Notes under the pieces: generated by a model | Databases searched by the model: none | Told to the model about the DNA's origin: nothing | The model's input: the letters and a program-made list of their open reading frames with translations, nothing else | Translations under genes and position numbers: made by a program | Shown: piece after piece, positions 40,349-48,780 of the stretch | How positions within the stretch are numbered: position 1 is the stretch's first letter | How the letters are laid out: each line of letters begins with the position of its first letter | From: Streptomyces lydicus | GTDB lineage: Bacteria; Actinomycetota; Actinomycetes; Streptomycetales; Streptomycetaceae | NCBI RefSeq assembly: GCF_001729485.1 | Contig: NZ_CP017157.1 | Span: forward strand, 7,936,001-8,000,000 | Reading direction: 5' to 3' | DNA length: 64,000 nt

Positions 40349-41056
40349 ATGGAGTACTCCGCCGGCCCGCACACCGCCCCGGTACGGTTCGCCCTGCCGG
40401 GGCCCCGGCACGCCCTGTGGCGGTGGCTGCTGCGCACCGTCCGCCCGGCGTCCGCCCACCGCGAGGCACCGCACCGCACCGGCCGACCGGCCCGCCACCC
40501 CGCCGACGGCCGGCCGGCCCACCGCCCCTACGCGCTGCCGGACGACGGCGGCGCACCCCCGCCCGACCCCCGGCCCACCATCAGCGAGCTCTACCACGCC
40601 CACCGGCTCACCATGGTCCGGCTGGCCGTCCTGCTGGTCGACGACCGCGCCACCGCCGAGGACGTCGTCCAGGACGCCTTCGCCGCCCTCTACAAACGCC
40701 ACGGCGAACAGCTCGGCGAGGTGGACAACGCCCTGGCCTACCTGCGCACCGCGGTCGTCAACGCCGCCCGCTCCGTGCTGCGCCGCCGCCGCACCGCCCG
40801 CGACTACACCCCGCCGTACGAGGCCGACGCGCCGTCCGCCGAGGAGCGCATCGTGCTGGACGAGGAACACCGCGAGGTCCTCGCCGCGCTGAACGGACTG
40901 ACCGCGCGCCGGCGGGAGGTCCTCGTCCTGCGCTACTGGGGCGACCTGACGGAGGCCCAGATCGCCACGACCCTCGGCATCAGCCGCGGCTCGGTGAAGT
41001 CCCTCGCCAGCCGCGCCCTGGACTCCCTGGAAAAGATCTTGGAGGCGCGGTCATGA
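40349..41056 (+). CDS. ECF sigma factor
   Basis: Extracytoplasmic-function sigma factor, 235 aa. Region 2 is seen in LYHAHRLTMVRLAVLLVDDRATAEDVVQDAFAALYKR and region 4 in LTARRREVLVLRYWGDLTEAQIATTLGISRGSVKSLASRALDSLE. The N-terminus of about 70 residues is proline/arginine-rich and unusual. It is preceded by GAGGAA at 40340-40345, so ATG 40349 is supported. Its stop overlaps the start of the next, membrane-anchored gene (ATGA), which probably encodes its anti-sigma. Its regulon is unknown. Confidence 0.87.
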   Translation: MEYSAGPHTAPVRFALPGPRHALWRWLLRTVRPASAHREAPHRTGRPARHPADGRPAHRPYALPDDGGAPPPDPRPTISELYHAHRLTMVRLAVLLVDDRATAEDVVQDAFAALYKRHGEQLGEVDNALAYLRTAVVNAARSVLRRRRTARDYTPPYEADAPSAEERIVLDEEHREVLAALNGLTARRREVLVLRYWGDLTEAQIATTLGISRGSVKSLASRALDSLEKILEARS

Positions 41057-41619
41057 ACGGCACCGGAACCCCGCCCGAGCGGCCCGTCGAGGAACGCCTG
41101 CGCCGCGCCTTCGCCGCCCGCGCCGACAGCATCGGCATCCGGGACCTGCGGCCCGCCGCCCCACCCGGCCCGCCGCCGCGCCGCGGGCTGCCGGCCCTCC
41201 TCTCCGGGCCCTGGCTGCGCCGCTTCGGGCTGCCCCTGGCGGTGGCCGCCGCGGCCGCCGCCGCCGTGCTGGGCCGCCTGGCGGCCACCCCGGACGACCC
41301 GGCGCCCCGCCCCGTACCGCCCGCCACCTCGCCGAGCCCCCTCGGCCCGTCCCCGTCCCCCGCCCCCACCGGCCCGGCCGCCCGGCCCTCCCCGCGCACC
41401 CCGCCCACACACCCGGGGCGCGCCACCGACCCCACCGGATCCCGCTCCCCCGGCACCGTCCCCGGCCGGACGCCGCGGAGCACCCCCTCGGCCACCCCGA
41501 CCCTCCCGGGAACGGGACGCACCGGCGGCCGGCCCCCCGAGACCACCGGGCCGCCGGCCTCCCCCTCGCCCACGAGCACCCCGGGCAGCAGCAACCCGCG
41601 CGGCCCGGGAGCCGATTGA
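41053..41619 (+). CDS. Membrane protein with proline-rich tail, probable anti-sigma
   Basis: Protein of 188 aa with a short cytoplasmic N-terminus (MNGTGTPPERPVEERLRRAF), one transmembrane helix (FGLPLAVAAAAAAAVLGRLA) and a long proline/serine/threonine extracytoplasmic tail. It has no visible zinc-binding anti-sigma motif (H-x3-C-x2-C). Its ATG overlaps the sigma-factor stop by four bases, and the topology fits a membrane anti-sigma or sensor. Family not recognised. The extracytoplasmic tail resembles cell-wall-spanning stalks. Confidence 0.72.
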   Translation: MNGTGTPPERPVEERLRRAFAARADSIGIRDLRPAAPPGPPPRRGLPALLSGPWLRRFGLPLAVAAAAAAAVLGRLAATPDDPAPRPVPPATSPSPLGPSPSPAPTGPAARPSPRTPPTHPGRATDPTGSRSPGTVPGRTPRSTPSATPTLPGTGRTGGRPPETTGPPASPSPTSTPGSSNPRGPGAD

Positions 41620-41723
41620 CCCGACGCCCGAGGCACCCCACCGGCCGCGTTAGCCGCGCGTTAGCCGATCGCCAGCGCACGACCCGAAAGTCGTGTGCAC
41701 GCCACCGCCCTGGGGGAGTCGCC

Positions 41724-42347
41724 ATGCCGTCCGTCACCGCCACCGCCCGCCGGGCCGTGGCCGCAGGTCTGAGCGCCGCCGCCGTACTGGCCCTGACCAC
41801 CGGCTGCCACGGCCACACCGGCGGCCGGCCCGAGGAACCCGCCACCGGCGTCTCACCGGCCACCCCCTCGGCCGTCCTGCCGGACACCGGCCCCCCGCCG
41901 CCCGGCCCCGGCGGACACCCACCCTGCACGCCGGAGATGCTCAAGTTCCACGCCGGCGCGCCGCACCGGCCGGACCGCCGCATGCTGCTGACCGTCACCA
42001 ACTACTCCGACCGGACCTGCGACTTCGCCGCCCAGGGCTACCCCCTGCTGCGCTTCGGCGACGGACGGCGGCCGGCCCTCCCGGTGATCGAGGACAGCAG
42101 GCCGCGGACGGCCGTCGTCCTCGCCCCCGACGCGACCGCCTACGCCACCGTCCTCACCTCCGCGGCCGGCGGCCCGCACGGACGGGGCCCGCACGGCGGG
42201 AAGTTCTCCCAGTTCGGCGTGGCACTGGCCGCCGGCACCTCCCCCGTCCAGGTCGGCCTCGCCGACCGCACGCCCGTACGGGTCGACCCGCACACCGCCG
42301 AGGTCACCTACTGGCAGCCGACCCTGGACGCCGCCCGCAAGTGGTGA
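41724..42347 (+). CDS. DUF4232 lipoprotein
   Basis: Exported lipoprotein, 207 aa: signal peptide with lipobox LALTTGC (Cys near residue 28), a proline-rich linker, then a DUF4232-like domain with MLLTVTNYSDRTCDF, GYPLLRFGD and PVIEDSRPRTAVVLAPDATAYATVL in parts. DUF4232 proteins are common in streptomycetes and of unknown function, exposed on the membrane. The start ATG at 41724 follows GGGGGAG. It is a single gene downstream of the sigma/anti-sigma pair. Confidence 0.85.
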   Translation: MPSVTATARRAVAAGLSAAAVLALTTGCHGHTGGRPEEPATGVSPATPSAVLPDTGPPPPGPGGHPPCTPEMLKFHAGAPHRPDRRMLLTVTNYSDRTCDFAAQGYPLLRFGDGRRPALPVIEDSRPRTAVVLAPDATAYATVLTSAAGGPHGRGPHGGKFSQFGVALAAGTSPVQVGLADRTPVRVDPHTAEVTYWQPTLDAARKW

Positions 42348-42495
42348 CAGGGGGCGCGCGGAAGCCCTTTCGTGGTGCTCGATCCCGTACGCCCTGGGCC
42401 CTCACTCACCAATGATCCAGATTTGTGGTCAATGATCCTTTTGCACTGCTGCGGCATGGCTGCGCCCGGTGCCGCTCGCCCGGTAGGCTTTCCGT

Positions 42496-42792
42496 GTGAT
42501 CTTCAAGCGCATCGGAAATGGGCGGCCGTACCCCGACCACGGCCGGGAGAGCACCCGCCAGTGGGCGGATGTCGCCCCGCGCCCGGTACGCCTCGACCAG
42601 TTGGTGACCACCAAGCAGCAGCTCGACCTCGAAACGCTGCTCGCCGAGGACTCGACGTTCTACGGCGACCTCTTCGCGCACGTCGTGAAGTGGGAGGGCG
42701 ACCTCTACCTGGAGGACGGACTGCACCGCGCGGTCCGCGCCGCGCTCCAGCAGCGCCAGGTGCTGCACGCCCGCGTGCTGGAACTGGACTGA
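42496..42792 (+). CDS. Conserved hypothetical protein, ParB-like motif
   Basis: Small protein of 98 aa starting GTG at 42496 (MIFKRIGNGRPYPDHG). The C-terminal part, LYLEDGLHRAVRAALQQRQVLHARV, resembles the ParB/sulfiredoxin loop (Y-L-x-D-G-H-H-R), with L instead of the first His. It is acidic and soluble. It belongs to the conserved stretch around the LytR_C and upp genes in streptomycetes, as I recall, but its function is not established to me. Some homologues are annotated as antitoxin-like. Single gene. Confidence 0.72.
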   Translation: MIFKRIGNGRPYPDHGRESTRQWADVAPRPVRLDQLVTTKQQLDLETLLAEDSTFYGDLFAHVVKWEGDLYLEDGLHRAVRAALQQRQVLHARVLELD

Positions 42793-42949
42793 CGCCGCGC
42801 CGACGGCGCACCGAAACCGTCGGAAACACCGCGTCGGCACATGACTCCACCCAACCCGCCCTGCCTGAATTGACCCTTTTGGGTTGGGTCTCGCGCCACG
42901 CGTTGATCATCTAGTAGGCACGGACTGCCACCCGCACTACGCTGCGCCC

Positions 42950-43600
42950 ATGAGCATGCTGACGCCCCCAGGCATGGGCGGTAAGAAGTACCGCATCACG
43001 GGCGACAGGTATCCGCGGATGCGCCGTCCCCGACACCGCCGCCGGATCGCCCTCACCCTCGTCGCCGCCGCGTGCGTCCTCGGCCTGGCGGGCTGGGGCA
43101 CCCTGCAGCTCATCGACGTCTTCGGGGGCAAGAGCAACTCCGCCCGGGCCGCCCAGGGCAAGAAGCCCTGCCGGAACAGCGCCAAGGCAGCCACCGCGCA
43201 GGCCGCACCGGCCACCGCGAAGCCGCCCGCCCCGGCCACCCTGACCGTCAACGTCTACAACGCCACCCCGCGCTCCGGCCTCGCCAAGCGCACCGCCGAC
43301 GAACTCAAGAAGCGCGGCTTCAAGATCGGCAAGGTGGGCAACGCCCCGGCCGCCTACGACAAGAAGATCAAGGGCGCCGGGATACTGCTCGGCCCCAAGG
43401 CGGCCACCGGCGGCCCGCTGAAGGTGCTCGCCACCCAGCTTGCCGGCGCCGAGCAGAAGACCGACGACCGCAAGAACACCGAACTCGACCTGATCATCGG
43501 CGACGGCTTCAAGGACCTGGCCCCCCAGCAGGCCGCCGCCAAGTCCCTGGCCCTGCTGGCCCACCCGTCCCCGGCCCCCGCCGCCGACCCCGGCTGCTGA
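42950..43600 (+). CDS. LytR_C-domain membrane protein
   Basis: Protein of 216 aa with one N-terminal transmembrane helix (IALTLVAAACVLGLAGWGTL) and a periplasmic/extracellular LytR C-terminal domain (LTVNVYNATPRSGLAKRTADELKKRGFKIGKVGNAP in parts, and DLIIGDGFKDL). The LytR_C domain lies at the end of some LCP-family cell-wall ligases; here it is alone, so it probably binds wall material or an LCP partner. The first cysteine (KKPCRNS) and a terminal PGC are unusual. Start ATG at 42950. Confidence 0.85.
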   Translation: MSMLTPPGMGGKKYRITGDRYPRMRRPRHRRRIALTLVAAACVLGLAGWGTLQLIDVFGGKSNSARAAQGKKPCRNSAKAATAQAAPATAKPPAPATLTVNVYNATPRSGLAKRTADELKKRGFKIGKVGNAPAAYDKKIKGAGILLGPKAATGGPLKVLATQLAGAEQKTDDRKNTELDLIIGDGFKDLAPQQAAAKSLALLAHPSPAPAADPGC

Positions 43601-43609
43601 CCGCACGCG

Positions 43610-43644
43610 TTCGGGCCCGCACCACGCCGTGGTGCGGGCCCGAA
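43610..43644. terminator. Bidirectional terminator
   Basis: TTCGGGCCCGCACCACG (43610-43626) and its complement at 43628-43644 form a stem of about 15-16 pairs with a tiny loop between the convergent LytR_C and upp genes. Confidence 0.83.
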
Positions 43645-43660
43645 CCGTGTACGCAGGGGG

Positions 43661-44296
43661 TCAGCCGGCGGTGCCGTACATCCGGTCGCCCGCGTCACCG
43701 AGACCCGGCACGATGTAGCGCGCCGCGTTCAGCCGCTCGTCGACGGCCGCCGTGACCACCGTCACCGGCGCGCCGGCCAGCTCCTTCTCCATCACCGCGA
43801 CGCCCTCCGGCGCCGCCAGCAGACAGATCGCGGTGACGTCGTCCGCCCCGCGCGCGATCAGCTCCTGGATCGCCGCGACCAGCGTGCCGCCGGTCGCCAG
43901 CATCGGGTCCACGACGTAGACCTGCCGGCCCGAGAGATCGTCCGGCATCCGCGTGGCGTACGTGTGCGCCTCGTACGTCTCCTCGTTGCGGACCATGCCC
44001 ATGAAGCCGACCTCGGCGGTGGGCAGCAGCCGCACCATGCCGTCCAGCATGCCCAGCCCGGCCCGCAGGATCGGCACGACCAGCGGCCGCGGGTGCGAGA
44101 GCCGCACCCCGGTGGTCGCCGTGACCGGCGTCTCGATGTCGACCTGCTCGGTGCGCACATCACGGGTGGCCTCGTAGGCGAGCAGGGTGACCAGCTCGTC
44201 GGCAAGCCGCCGGAAGGTGGGGGAATCGGTGCGCTTGTCGCGCAGTGTGGTGAGTTTGTGCGCCACCAGCGGGTGGTCGACGACGTGGATCCGCAT
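43661..44296 (-). CDS. upp: Uracil phosphoribosyltransferase
   Basis: Pyrimidine-salvage enzyme, 211 aa, converting uracil and PRPP to UMP. Seen: [19 protein letters not shown], and the PRPP-binding [16 protein letters not shown], with the late [12 protein letters not shown] uracil-binding end. The length matches UPRT. The start ATG at 44296 is clear. It is divergent from a small basic protein gene. The order upp, small protein, deaminase-associated protein, tadA, tRNA-Ser is consistent with the conserved S. coelicolor arrangement as I remember it. Confidence 0.94.
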   Translation of the reverse strand: MRIHVVDHPLVAHKLTTLRDKRTDSPTFRRLADELVTLLAYEATRDVRTEQVDIETPVTATTGVRLSHPRPLVVPILRAGLGMLDGMVRLLPTAEVGFMGMVRNEETYEAHTYATRMPDDLSGRQVYVVDPMLATGGTLVAAIQELIARGADDVTAICLLAAPEGVAVMEKELAGAPVTVVTAAVDERLNAARYIVPGLGDAGDRMYGTAG

Positions 44297-44461
44297 GACA
44301 TCGACAGTAACCGAGGCGGAGAGTGCCGACGCCCGCCGTGCGGTGGGGGCCGCGGCTCGGGCAGGCCGGCATCAAACCACCGGAACGGGGGAAAGTGGGG
44401 ACGTACGCCCGATCGACCGACCCTCCGTCGGGCGACGATCCCGCCCGAGGTGGTGTAGCGC

Positions 44462-44671
44462 GTGCACAAGCCCCAGCGGACCGAGGACGCGGCCGGTGCC
44501 GTGCCCGACGGCGACCCCGCCGAGGAGAGCGAGGCGGCGCGCCGAAGGCGCCGGGCGCAATTCCTGCGCGAACTGCACGAGGCCAAGGAGCTGCGCAACC
44601 GCGTCCAGCCGCGCCGCGCGCGGGCCGAGCGGATGCGCCAGGCCCTGCGGATGCGCACATTCCGCTGGTAG
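44462..44671 (+). CDS. Small highly basic conserved protein
   Basis: Protein of 69 aa starting GTG at 44462 with GAGGTGG upstream. The first 25 residues are acidic (EDAAGAVPDGDPAEESEA), then an arginine/alanine helix (RRRRRAQFLRELHEAKELR, RRARAERMRQALRMRTFRW). It is probably helical and nucleic-acid binding. It lies between upp and the deaminase-associated gene. I recall a similar ORF at this locus in relatives, but no function. It could be spurious in part; base composition supports coding. Confidence 0.62.
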   Translation: MHKPQRTEDAAGAVPDGDPAEESEAARRRRRAQFLRELHEAKELRNRVQPRRARAERMRQALRMRTFRW

Positions 44672-44883
44672 GCGACCGGTTCCGCTGGTAGCGGAACCAC
44701 CGGCGCACAACCCGCCCACGCTGCGGCACGTGAGCGACATCTCGCACAACCTCCGCACGACGCAGCGCCGAAGACCCCGCGCGGACGCCATGTTTCTGCC
44801 ACGATTCCGCAAGGGGCGGGACCAACGGCGTGCAGCGCCGCCCCGCCCGGCCCGGCACGCCTATGACCAGTGGGAGAGTCACG

Positions 44884-45411
44884 GTGTACTTCGCCGCACT
44901 GCTCGCGCGCACCGAAGACGGGTGGGAAGCGAGCGATACGGAGCTCGACGATGTGGAGACCCTGACCGATCTGGCCGATCTGGCCCGAGAGGCGGCGGTC
45001 GACGACGACACAGTGGTGGCGTTCCTGGAGCAGGAGGACGCCTGGTTCGGCGTCGTCCGGGTCGACGGCGACGACGACCCCCGGGTGTTCATCTCCAACG
45101 CCGCCGCGGCGCAACGCAGCTCGTACGGAGCGATGCTGACCGACGAGCTGCTCGGCCGCGACAAGGACGTCGAGGACGAACTCGACAGCCTTGACCTGGA
45201 CGGCACGGAGGACGGCGAACCCGACGCGCAGGACGGGGCCGAGCAGGACACCGAGGCGGACACCCCCGTCCCGGCCGGCCCGCTCGGCGACGCCCGGCTC
45301 CTGGAGGACCTCGGCATCAGCGAGAAGGAGCTGCTCGCCCTCGACAGCGACGCGCTGGGCGAGATCGCCGACGCCCTCGGCTGCACGGAGGTCCTGGAGG
45401 CCGTCCGGTAG
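44884..45411 (+). CDS. tRNA adenosine deaminase-associated protein
   Basis: Acidic protein of about 175 aa, known in actinomycetes as the protein encoded just upstream of tadA. It begins VYFAALLARTEDGWEASDTELDD-like, with a highly acidic middle (DKDVEDELDSLDLDGTEDGE) and a C-terminal helical part (LGISEKELLALDSDALGEIA). The GTG at 44884 is preferred, with GGAGAG six bases upstream; an ATG seven codons earlier is possible. It lies 23 bases before tadA and is probably co-transcribed. Its role is not known; the name comes from position. Confidence 0.83.
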   Translation: MYFAALLARTEDGWEASDTELDDVETLTDLADLAREAAVDDDTVVAFLEQEDAWFGVVRVDGDDDPRVFISNAAAAQRSSYGAMLTDELLGRDKDVEDELDSLDLDGTEDGEPDAQDGAEQDTEADTPVPAGPLGDARLLEDLGISEKELLALDSDALGEIADALGCTEVLEAVR

Positions 45412-45434
45412 TCCGGTCACCGACACTGGGTGGC

Positions 45435-45947
45435 ATGAGTGCCCCCCAGTCCGGTCCGCTGTCCGGTTCGTCCCCTTCCGCCACGCCCGATCCGCTGCGC
45501 GATCCCTGGATCGCGCCGATGCGCCGGGCGCTGGGCGAGGCGGCCCGCGCCACCGGGACGGGTGACGTCCCGGTGGGCGCCGTCGTGCTGTCCGCGGACG
45601 GTACGGTCCTGGGCACCGGTCACAACGAGCGCGAGGCGACCGGCGACCCGACCGCGCACGCCGAGGTCCTCGCGCTGCGCGCGGCGGCCCGCGCCACCGG
45701 GGAGTGGCGGCTGACCGGCGCGACGCTCGTCGTCACCCTCGAACCGTGCACGATGTGTGCCGGCGCGATCGTGCTCTCCCGGGTCGACCGGGTGGTCTAC
45801 GGCGCCCGCGACGCCAAGGCCGGTGCGGTCGGCTCGCTGTGGGACGTGGTGCGTGACCGGCGTCTCAATCACCGGCCCGAGGTCATCACCGGCGTGCTGG
45901 AGAACGAGTGCGCGGAGCGGCTCACGGCCTTCTTCCGCGACCGCTGA
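45435..45947 (+). CDS. tadA: tRNA-specific adenosine deaminase
   Basis: Zinc-dependent deaminase, 170 aa, converting A34 to inosine in tRNA-Arg(ACG). Seen: the catalytic HAE (H75, E77 in PTAHAEVLAL) and the zinc cysteines PCTMC (C105, C108), plus DVPVGAVVLSADG. The N-terminus of 25 residues is low-complexity. The length and motifs match TadA rather than a free-nucleoside deaminase. It sits 91 bases before a tRNA-Ser gene. Start ATG at 45435 with about 23 bases to the upstream stop. Confidence 0.92.
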   Translation: MSAPQSGPLSGSSPSATPDPLRDPWIAPMRRALGEAARATGTGDVPVGAVVLSADGTVLGTGHNEREATGDPTAHAEVLALRAAARATGEWRLTGATLVVTLEPCTMCAGAIVLSRVDRVVYGARDAKAGAVGSLWDVVRDRRLNHRPEVITGVLENECAERLTAFFRDR

Positions 45948-46038
45948 CCGGCGGCGGAAGCCGCTCGGGCAGGTCGTGGCGGCCGCGCGGGGGAATCCGA
46001 TTTCGGCGCACGGCCCTGCTTGGGCTAAGCTCTCTCTC

Positions 46039-46125
46039 GGTAGCGTGTCCGAGCGGCCGAAGGAGCGCGCCTCGAAAGCGCGTGAGGGGGCAACTCCTCC
46101 GTGGGTTCAAATCCCACCGCTACCG
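46039..46125 (+). tRNA. tRNA-Ser (CGA)
   Basis: An 87-base class II tRNA. The acceptor stem is GGTAGCG (46039-46045) with CGCTACC (46118-46124) and discriminator G (46125). The anticodon loop is CTCGAAA with anticodon CGA (46073-46075), reading UCG. The T arm shows GGGTTCAAATCCC. A long variable arm (GAGGGGGCAACTCCTC) confirms a serine tRNA. No CCA is encoded. It is followed at once by a strong terminator. Confidence 0.96.
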
Positions 46126-46133
46126 CTCGAAGG

Positions 46134-46170
46134 CGAAGGGCCCCGATCCCCCAGGGATCGGGGCCCTTCG
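46134..46170. terminator. Strong terminator after tRNA-Ser
   Basis: A perfect 17-bp stem, CGAAGGGCCCCGATCCC (46134-46150) with its complement at 46154-46170 and a three-base CCA loop. It ends the tRNA transcript and probably also the convergent minus-strand membrane-protein genes. Confidence 0.9.
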
Positions 46171-46184
46171 TCATGTCCGGGCCG

Positions 46185-46664
46185 TCAGGTCAGGTTGCCG
46201 TTGCGCCTGTTGCGGGCCGCGCGGCGGAAGAAGCGGACGATCAGCCAGATCACCAGCGCCACGACGACCAGGAAGACGACGAACAGCACGATCAGGAAGA
46301 TGCCGAGCTTCTTGAAGAAGCCGGTCTTCTTCTTGACCTTGGACTTCCACTTGGACTTCTTGGCCTTGAAGACCGTGTTGTGGTGGCCGGCGTGGTGCGC
46401 GCTGTGGTGGCGGAACGAGGCGGGCTGCACGGCGGCCGGGCGCTGCGCGGGGGCCTCGGCGGACCGGGCCGGCGCGCCGGCGGCGGTCGCGGTGCGGGCG
46501 GGCGGCTCCGCGCCGCGGGCCGCCGCGGTGGCCGGGGCGGCGGCCGCGGCCAGGAGGCCGACGAGGAGCGCCAGGACGACGGCGGGCCGGCGGCGGGCGG
46601 TGGCCCGCCGGCGGGCCGCCACGCGGGACGAATCGGACGTGGGCCGTGCGGAGTTCATGGGCAT
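46185..46664 (-). CDS. Small membrane protein with lysine-rich segment
   Basis: Protein of 159 aa. N-terminal signal-like helix (VVLALLVGLLAAAAAPATAAA), an alanine/proline linker, a histidine-rich patch (SFRHHSAHHAGHHN), a lysine-rich stretch (KAKKSKWKSKVKKKTGFFKK) and a C-terminal transmembrane helix (LIVLFVVFLVVVALVIWLIV) with a basic tail. Probably anchored in the membrane with the charged part outside or inside. I do not recognise a family; many streptomycete equivalents are hypothetical. Start ATG at 46664 after AGGGGGGA. The His patch could bind metal. Confidence 0.74.
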   Translation of the reverse strand: MPMNSARPTSDSSRVAARRRATARRRPAVVLALLVGLLAAAAAPATAAARGAEPPARTATAAGAPARSAEAPAQRPAAVQPASFRHHSAHHAGHHNTVFKAKKSKWKSKVKKKTGFFKKLGIFLIVLFVVFLVVVALVIWLIVRFFRRAARNRRNGNLT

Positions 46665-46692
46665 GCTGCGGTCCCCCCTTCAGTTGGTACGT

Positions 46693-47472
46693 TCAGCCAT
46701 TATGGGCGGCGGTGGAGACCCCGGCCGAGGTCTGGACCTCCAGGAGCGAGGCGCTGTGCCGCTCCGCGTCGAAGGCCGCGCGGCCGCCGCGTAGCCCGAA
46801 CAGCCGCTTGGTGAGGGCGATGTAGAGCACGGCCAGAATGTTGATCACCAGGGTGGCGATCTTGAGCCAGCTGACCTTCTCGGTCAGCTCGTAGATCTCC
46901 AGCGGCAGGAACGCGGCGGTCGCCACCACCGTCAGGTATTCGGCCCAGCGCTTGGCGTACCAGAGGCCCACGCCCTCGACGATCTCCACCAGGGCGTACA
47001 CCAGCAGCAGCACGGCGACCAGCACCAGGGTGGAGTGCCGGTAGCCGAACGTCTTCTGGATGGTGCCGACGACGGGTGAGTGGTCCAGGTCGTAGTGGAA
47101 GTGCCGGGCGACCGGGCGGAGCACCGCGATGTACTCGTCGAAGAAGCGGCGGACCGCGTCCTTGCGGTTGCTGAACTGCCAGACGCCGACCGCGGCCAGC
47201 ACGATGAACACGCCGCGCACGGCTCGCTCGACGGCCAGGAACCGAAGGACGAACAGGTCGCGCAGGACCTTGCCGCGCGGGACCAGCGGGGCGTCGTCGG
47301 CCGGTCCGGAGCCGTGCGGCGCGCCGAGGACGAAGTCGCCGCAGCGCAGGCAGCGCCACGCCTCTCCCAGCGCGGTGTCGGCGCGCAGCCGGTCCCGGAG
47401 GTGTTCCTCGTGCGGGAGGTAGGTGGTGTGCCCGCGGCGTGCGCAGGTACGCCGGTCCCAGTCGATCTTCAT
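46693..47472 (-). CDS. DUF2127 membrane protein
   Basis: Integral membrane protein, 259 aa, of the DUF2127 type. It begins with a short soluble segment carrying a C-R-x-C pair (ALGEAWRCLRCGDFVLG), which may be a zinc-like motif. Then come about four helices (FIVLAAVGVWQFS, LVLVAVLLLVYALVEIVEGVGLW, YLTVVATAAFLPLEIYEL, LKIATLVINILAVLYIALT). Function unknown. It is 28 bases from the neighbouring membrane-protein gene and may be co-transcribed with it. Start ATG at 47472, replacing a longer low-complexity frame. A 554-base gap follows upstream. Confidence 0.82.
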   Translation of the reverse strand: MKIDWDRRTCARRGHTTYLPHEEHLRDRLRADTALGEAWRCLRCGDFVLGAPHGSGPADDAPLVPRGKVLRDLFVLRFLAVERAVRGVFIVLAAVGVWQFSNRKDAVRRFFDEYIAVLRPVARHFHYDLDHSPVVGTIQKTFGYRHSTLVLVAVLLLVYALVEIVEGVGLWYAKRWAEYLTVVATAAFLPLEIYELTEKVSWLKIATLVINILAVLYIALTKRLFGLRGGRAAFDAERHSASLLEVQTSAGVSTAAHNG

Positions 47473-48026
47473 CGTTGGCGCCCCGTGTTCCTTTCGTGGT
47501 CCCGCGCGGCGGCCTGCCGCGCTCTGTGCTGTCGCGTACATGATGCCTTCGGGCGGGAGCCGTACGTGCGGAGGGACGCGGGGCGGTGGCGGCCGGTTGC
47601 GCCGTGGACATGACGGAGCCCCGGCTCCGGGCCGAGGGGTCGGCGCGGAGCCGGGGCTCCAGGTCGGCCGGGGGAGGTGGCCGTCCGGGGACGGCCGCCT
47701 CCCCCGATGCGGACCGGCCTCGCAGTCCACGCCGCGGTCAGGGGGTAGCTCACGGCGCGGACCCCGCAGTGAGGCCGGGTCCCGGGCCCGGGGGGTTCCT
47801 GCCAGATCCACCGGGCCACCTCACTCATGGTGCCTTCGCGGCCGGTCCCAACAGGCGGACGAAGGGCCCCCTTTGGCGGGCCTTTGGTCCATAAAGTCCC
47901 GGTCAGCGCGCGAGACCGGCCGCCGCCACGGGTCCCGCGGCCGAACACGTGTGGTTACACTCGCCCGACTGCAACCGGGAGGTGCAGGCACTGCCGCAGG
48001 CGACTGCCACAGGGGAGACAGGTTCG
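47473..48026 (+). other. Hairpin-rich intergenic stretch
   Basis: This is the largest gap in the window. It contains two strong hairpins: 14-bp arms at 47615-47628 and 47647-47660 (GGAGCCCCGGCTCC and complement), and a 17-bp stem with one G-U pair and a two-base loop at 47670-47705. A third, weaker pairing involves AGTGAGG (47768-47774) and CCTCACT (47819-47825). No gene with family resemblance was found on either strand. It may hold a small RNA or the regulatory region of the DUF2127 gene. Confidence 0.5.
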
Positions 48027-48191
48027 ATGGCACAGGCGAAGAAGATCGTGCTGTACATACTCATCGTCTTCGTGCTGTACACGATCATCACCTCCCCGCA
48101 GCGGGCCGCCCAGCTGGTCCAGATAGGCTTCGAGGGCATCTCGTCCGCCGCCCAGGGCGTCGGACAGTTCATGACCCAGCTGATCAGCTAG
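48027..48191 (+). CDS. Small single-helix membrane protein
   Basis: Protein of 54 aa: a positively charged start (MAQAKKI), one membrane helix (VLYILIVFVLYTIITS) and an amphipathic C-terminal helix (AQLVQIGFEGISSAAQGVGQFM). The start ATG at 48027 has AGGGGAGA. Its short size and composition resemble small membrane regulators or phage-shock-like proteins, but no family is recognised. It lies upstream of the Dabb-domain gene and the sigF/sigN pair. Confidence 0.75.
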   Translation: MAQAKKIVLYILIVFVLYTIITSPQRAAQLVQIGFEGISSAAQGVGQFMTQLIS

Positions 48192-48243
48192 GGCCGTCCG
48201 CCCGCCGGCCGACCCGGTGATCACCCGCCGCACGGAGGCCCCT

Positions 48244-48537
48244 GTGATCCGCCACCTGGTCCTGTTCAAGCTCAACGACGGCGTCTCCCGCGACGAGGAG
48301 CGGGTGCAGGCCGGCGTCCGCGCCTTCGAGGCGCTCAAGGACCAGATCGAGGAGCTGACGTTCTGGGAGTGCGCCTGGAACATCACCGACCGGCCGATCG
48401 CCTACGATTTCGCGATCAACTCGGCGGTGGCCGACAAGGACGCCCTCAGGCGCTACATCGAGCACCCGGCCCACCAGGCGGCCGCCGGACAGTGGCGGGA
48501 ATTCGCCACCTGGGTGATCGCCGACTACGAATTCTGA
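48244..48537 (+). CDS. Dabb-domain (stress-responsive A/B barrel) protein
   Basis: Protein of 97 aa, dimeric alpha/beta-barrel family (Dabb). Seen: IRHLVLFKLNDGVSRDEERVQAGVRAFEAL in parts, IEELTFWECAWNITDRPIAYDFAI and YIEHPAHQAAAGQWREFATWVIADYEF. In relatives it is called stress-responsive. The start GTG at 48244 is preferred over an upstream ATG because GGAGG lies just before. It is 52 bases downstream of a small membrane protein gene and precedes sigF, on the same strand. Confidence 0.85.
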   Translation: MIRHLVLFKLNDGVSRDEERVQAGVRAFEALKDQIEELTFWECAWNITDRPIAYDFAINSAVADKDALRRYIEHPAHQAAAGQWREFATWVIADYEF

Positions 48538-48565
48538 GCCGCGGCCCGTCCGCGGACCGCGCTCC

Positions 48566-48598
48566 GGAGCCCCTCGCCCCCACGGGCGGGGGGCTTCC
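48566..48598 (+). terminator. Terminator after Dabb gene
   Basis: GGAGCCCCTCGCCC (48566-48579) can pair with GGGCGGGGGGCTTCC (48584-48598), with minor mismatches, before the sigF promoter region. Confidence 0.6.
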
Positions 48599-48780
48599 GT
48601 GTGCCCCGGCCCGGTGGCGCCACCCGGCCGCCCCGCGCGCCTTCCCCGCCACCCCGCTTTCCTCGCTCAACTCTCGGTTCAACACGGCGTTATGGGGTGC
48701 TTGCACACAGTGCACATGTCTTGTGATGCTATGACCGCTTTTGCCGGATACATCCTCTACGAGTAGATGCTGCGAGCACT

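Noticed and set aside
47469..47948. Minus-strand ORF of 159 codons in the large gap
   Set aside because: Its start region (MSEVARWIWQEP) looks plausible but the rest is Arg/Pro/Gly-rich with no homology I recognise, and it crosses two stable hairpins.
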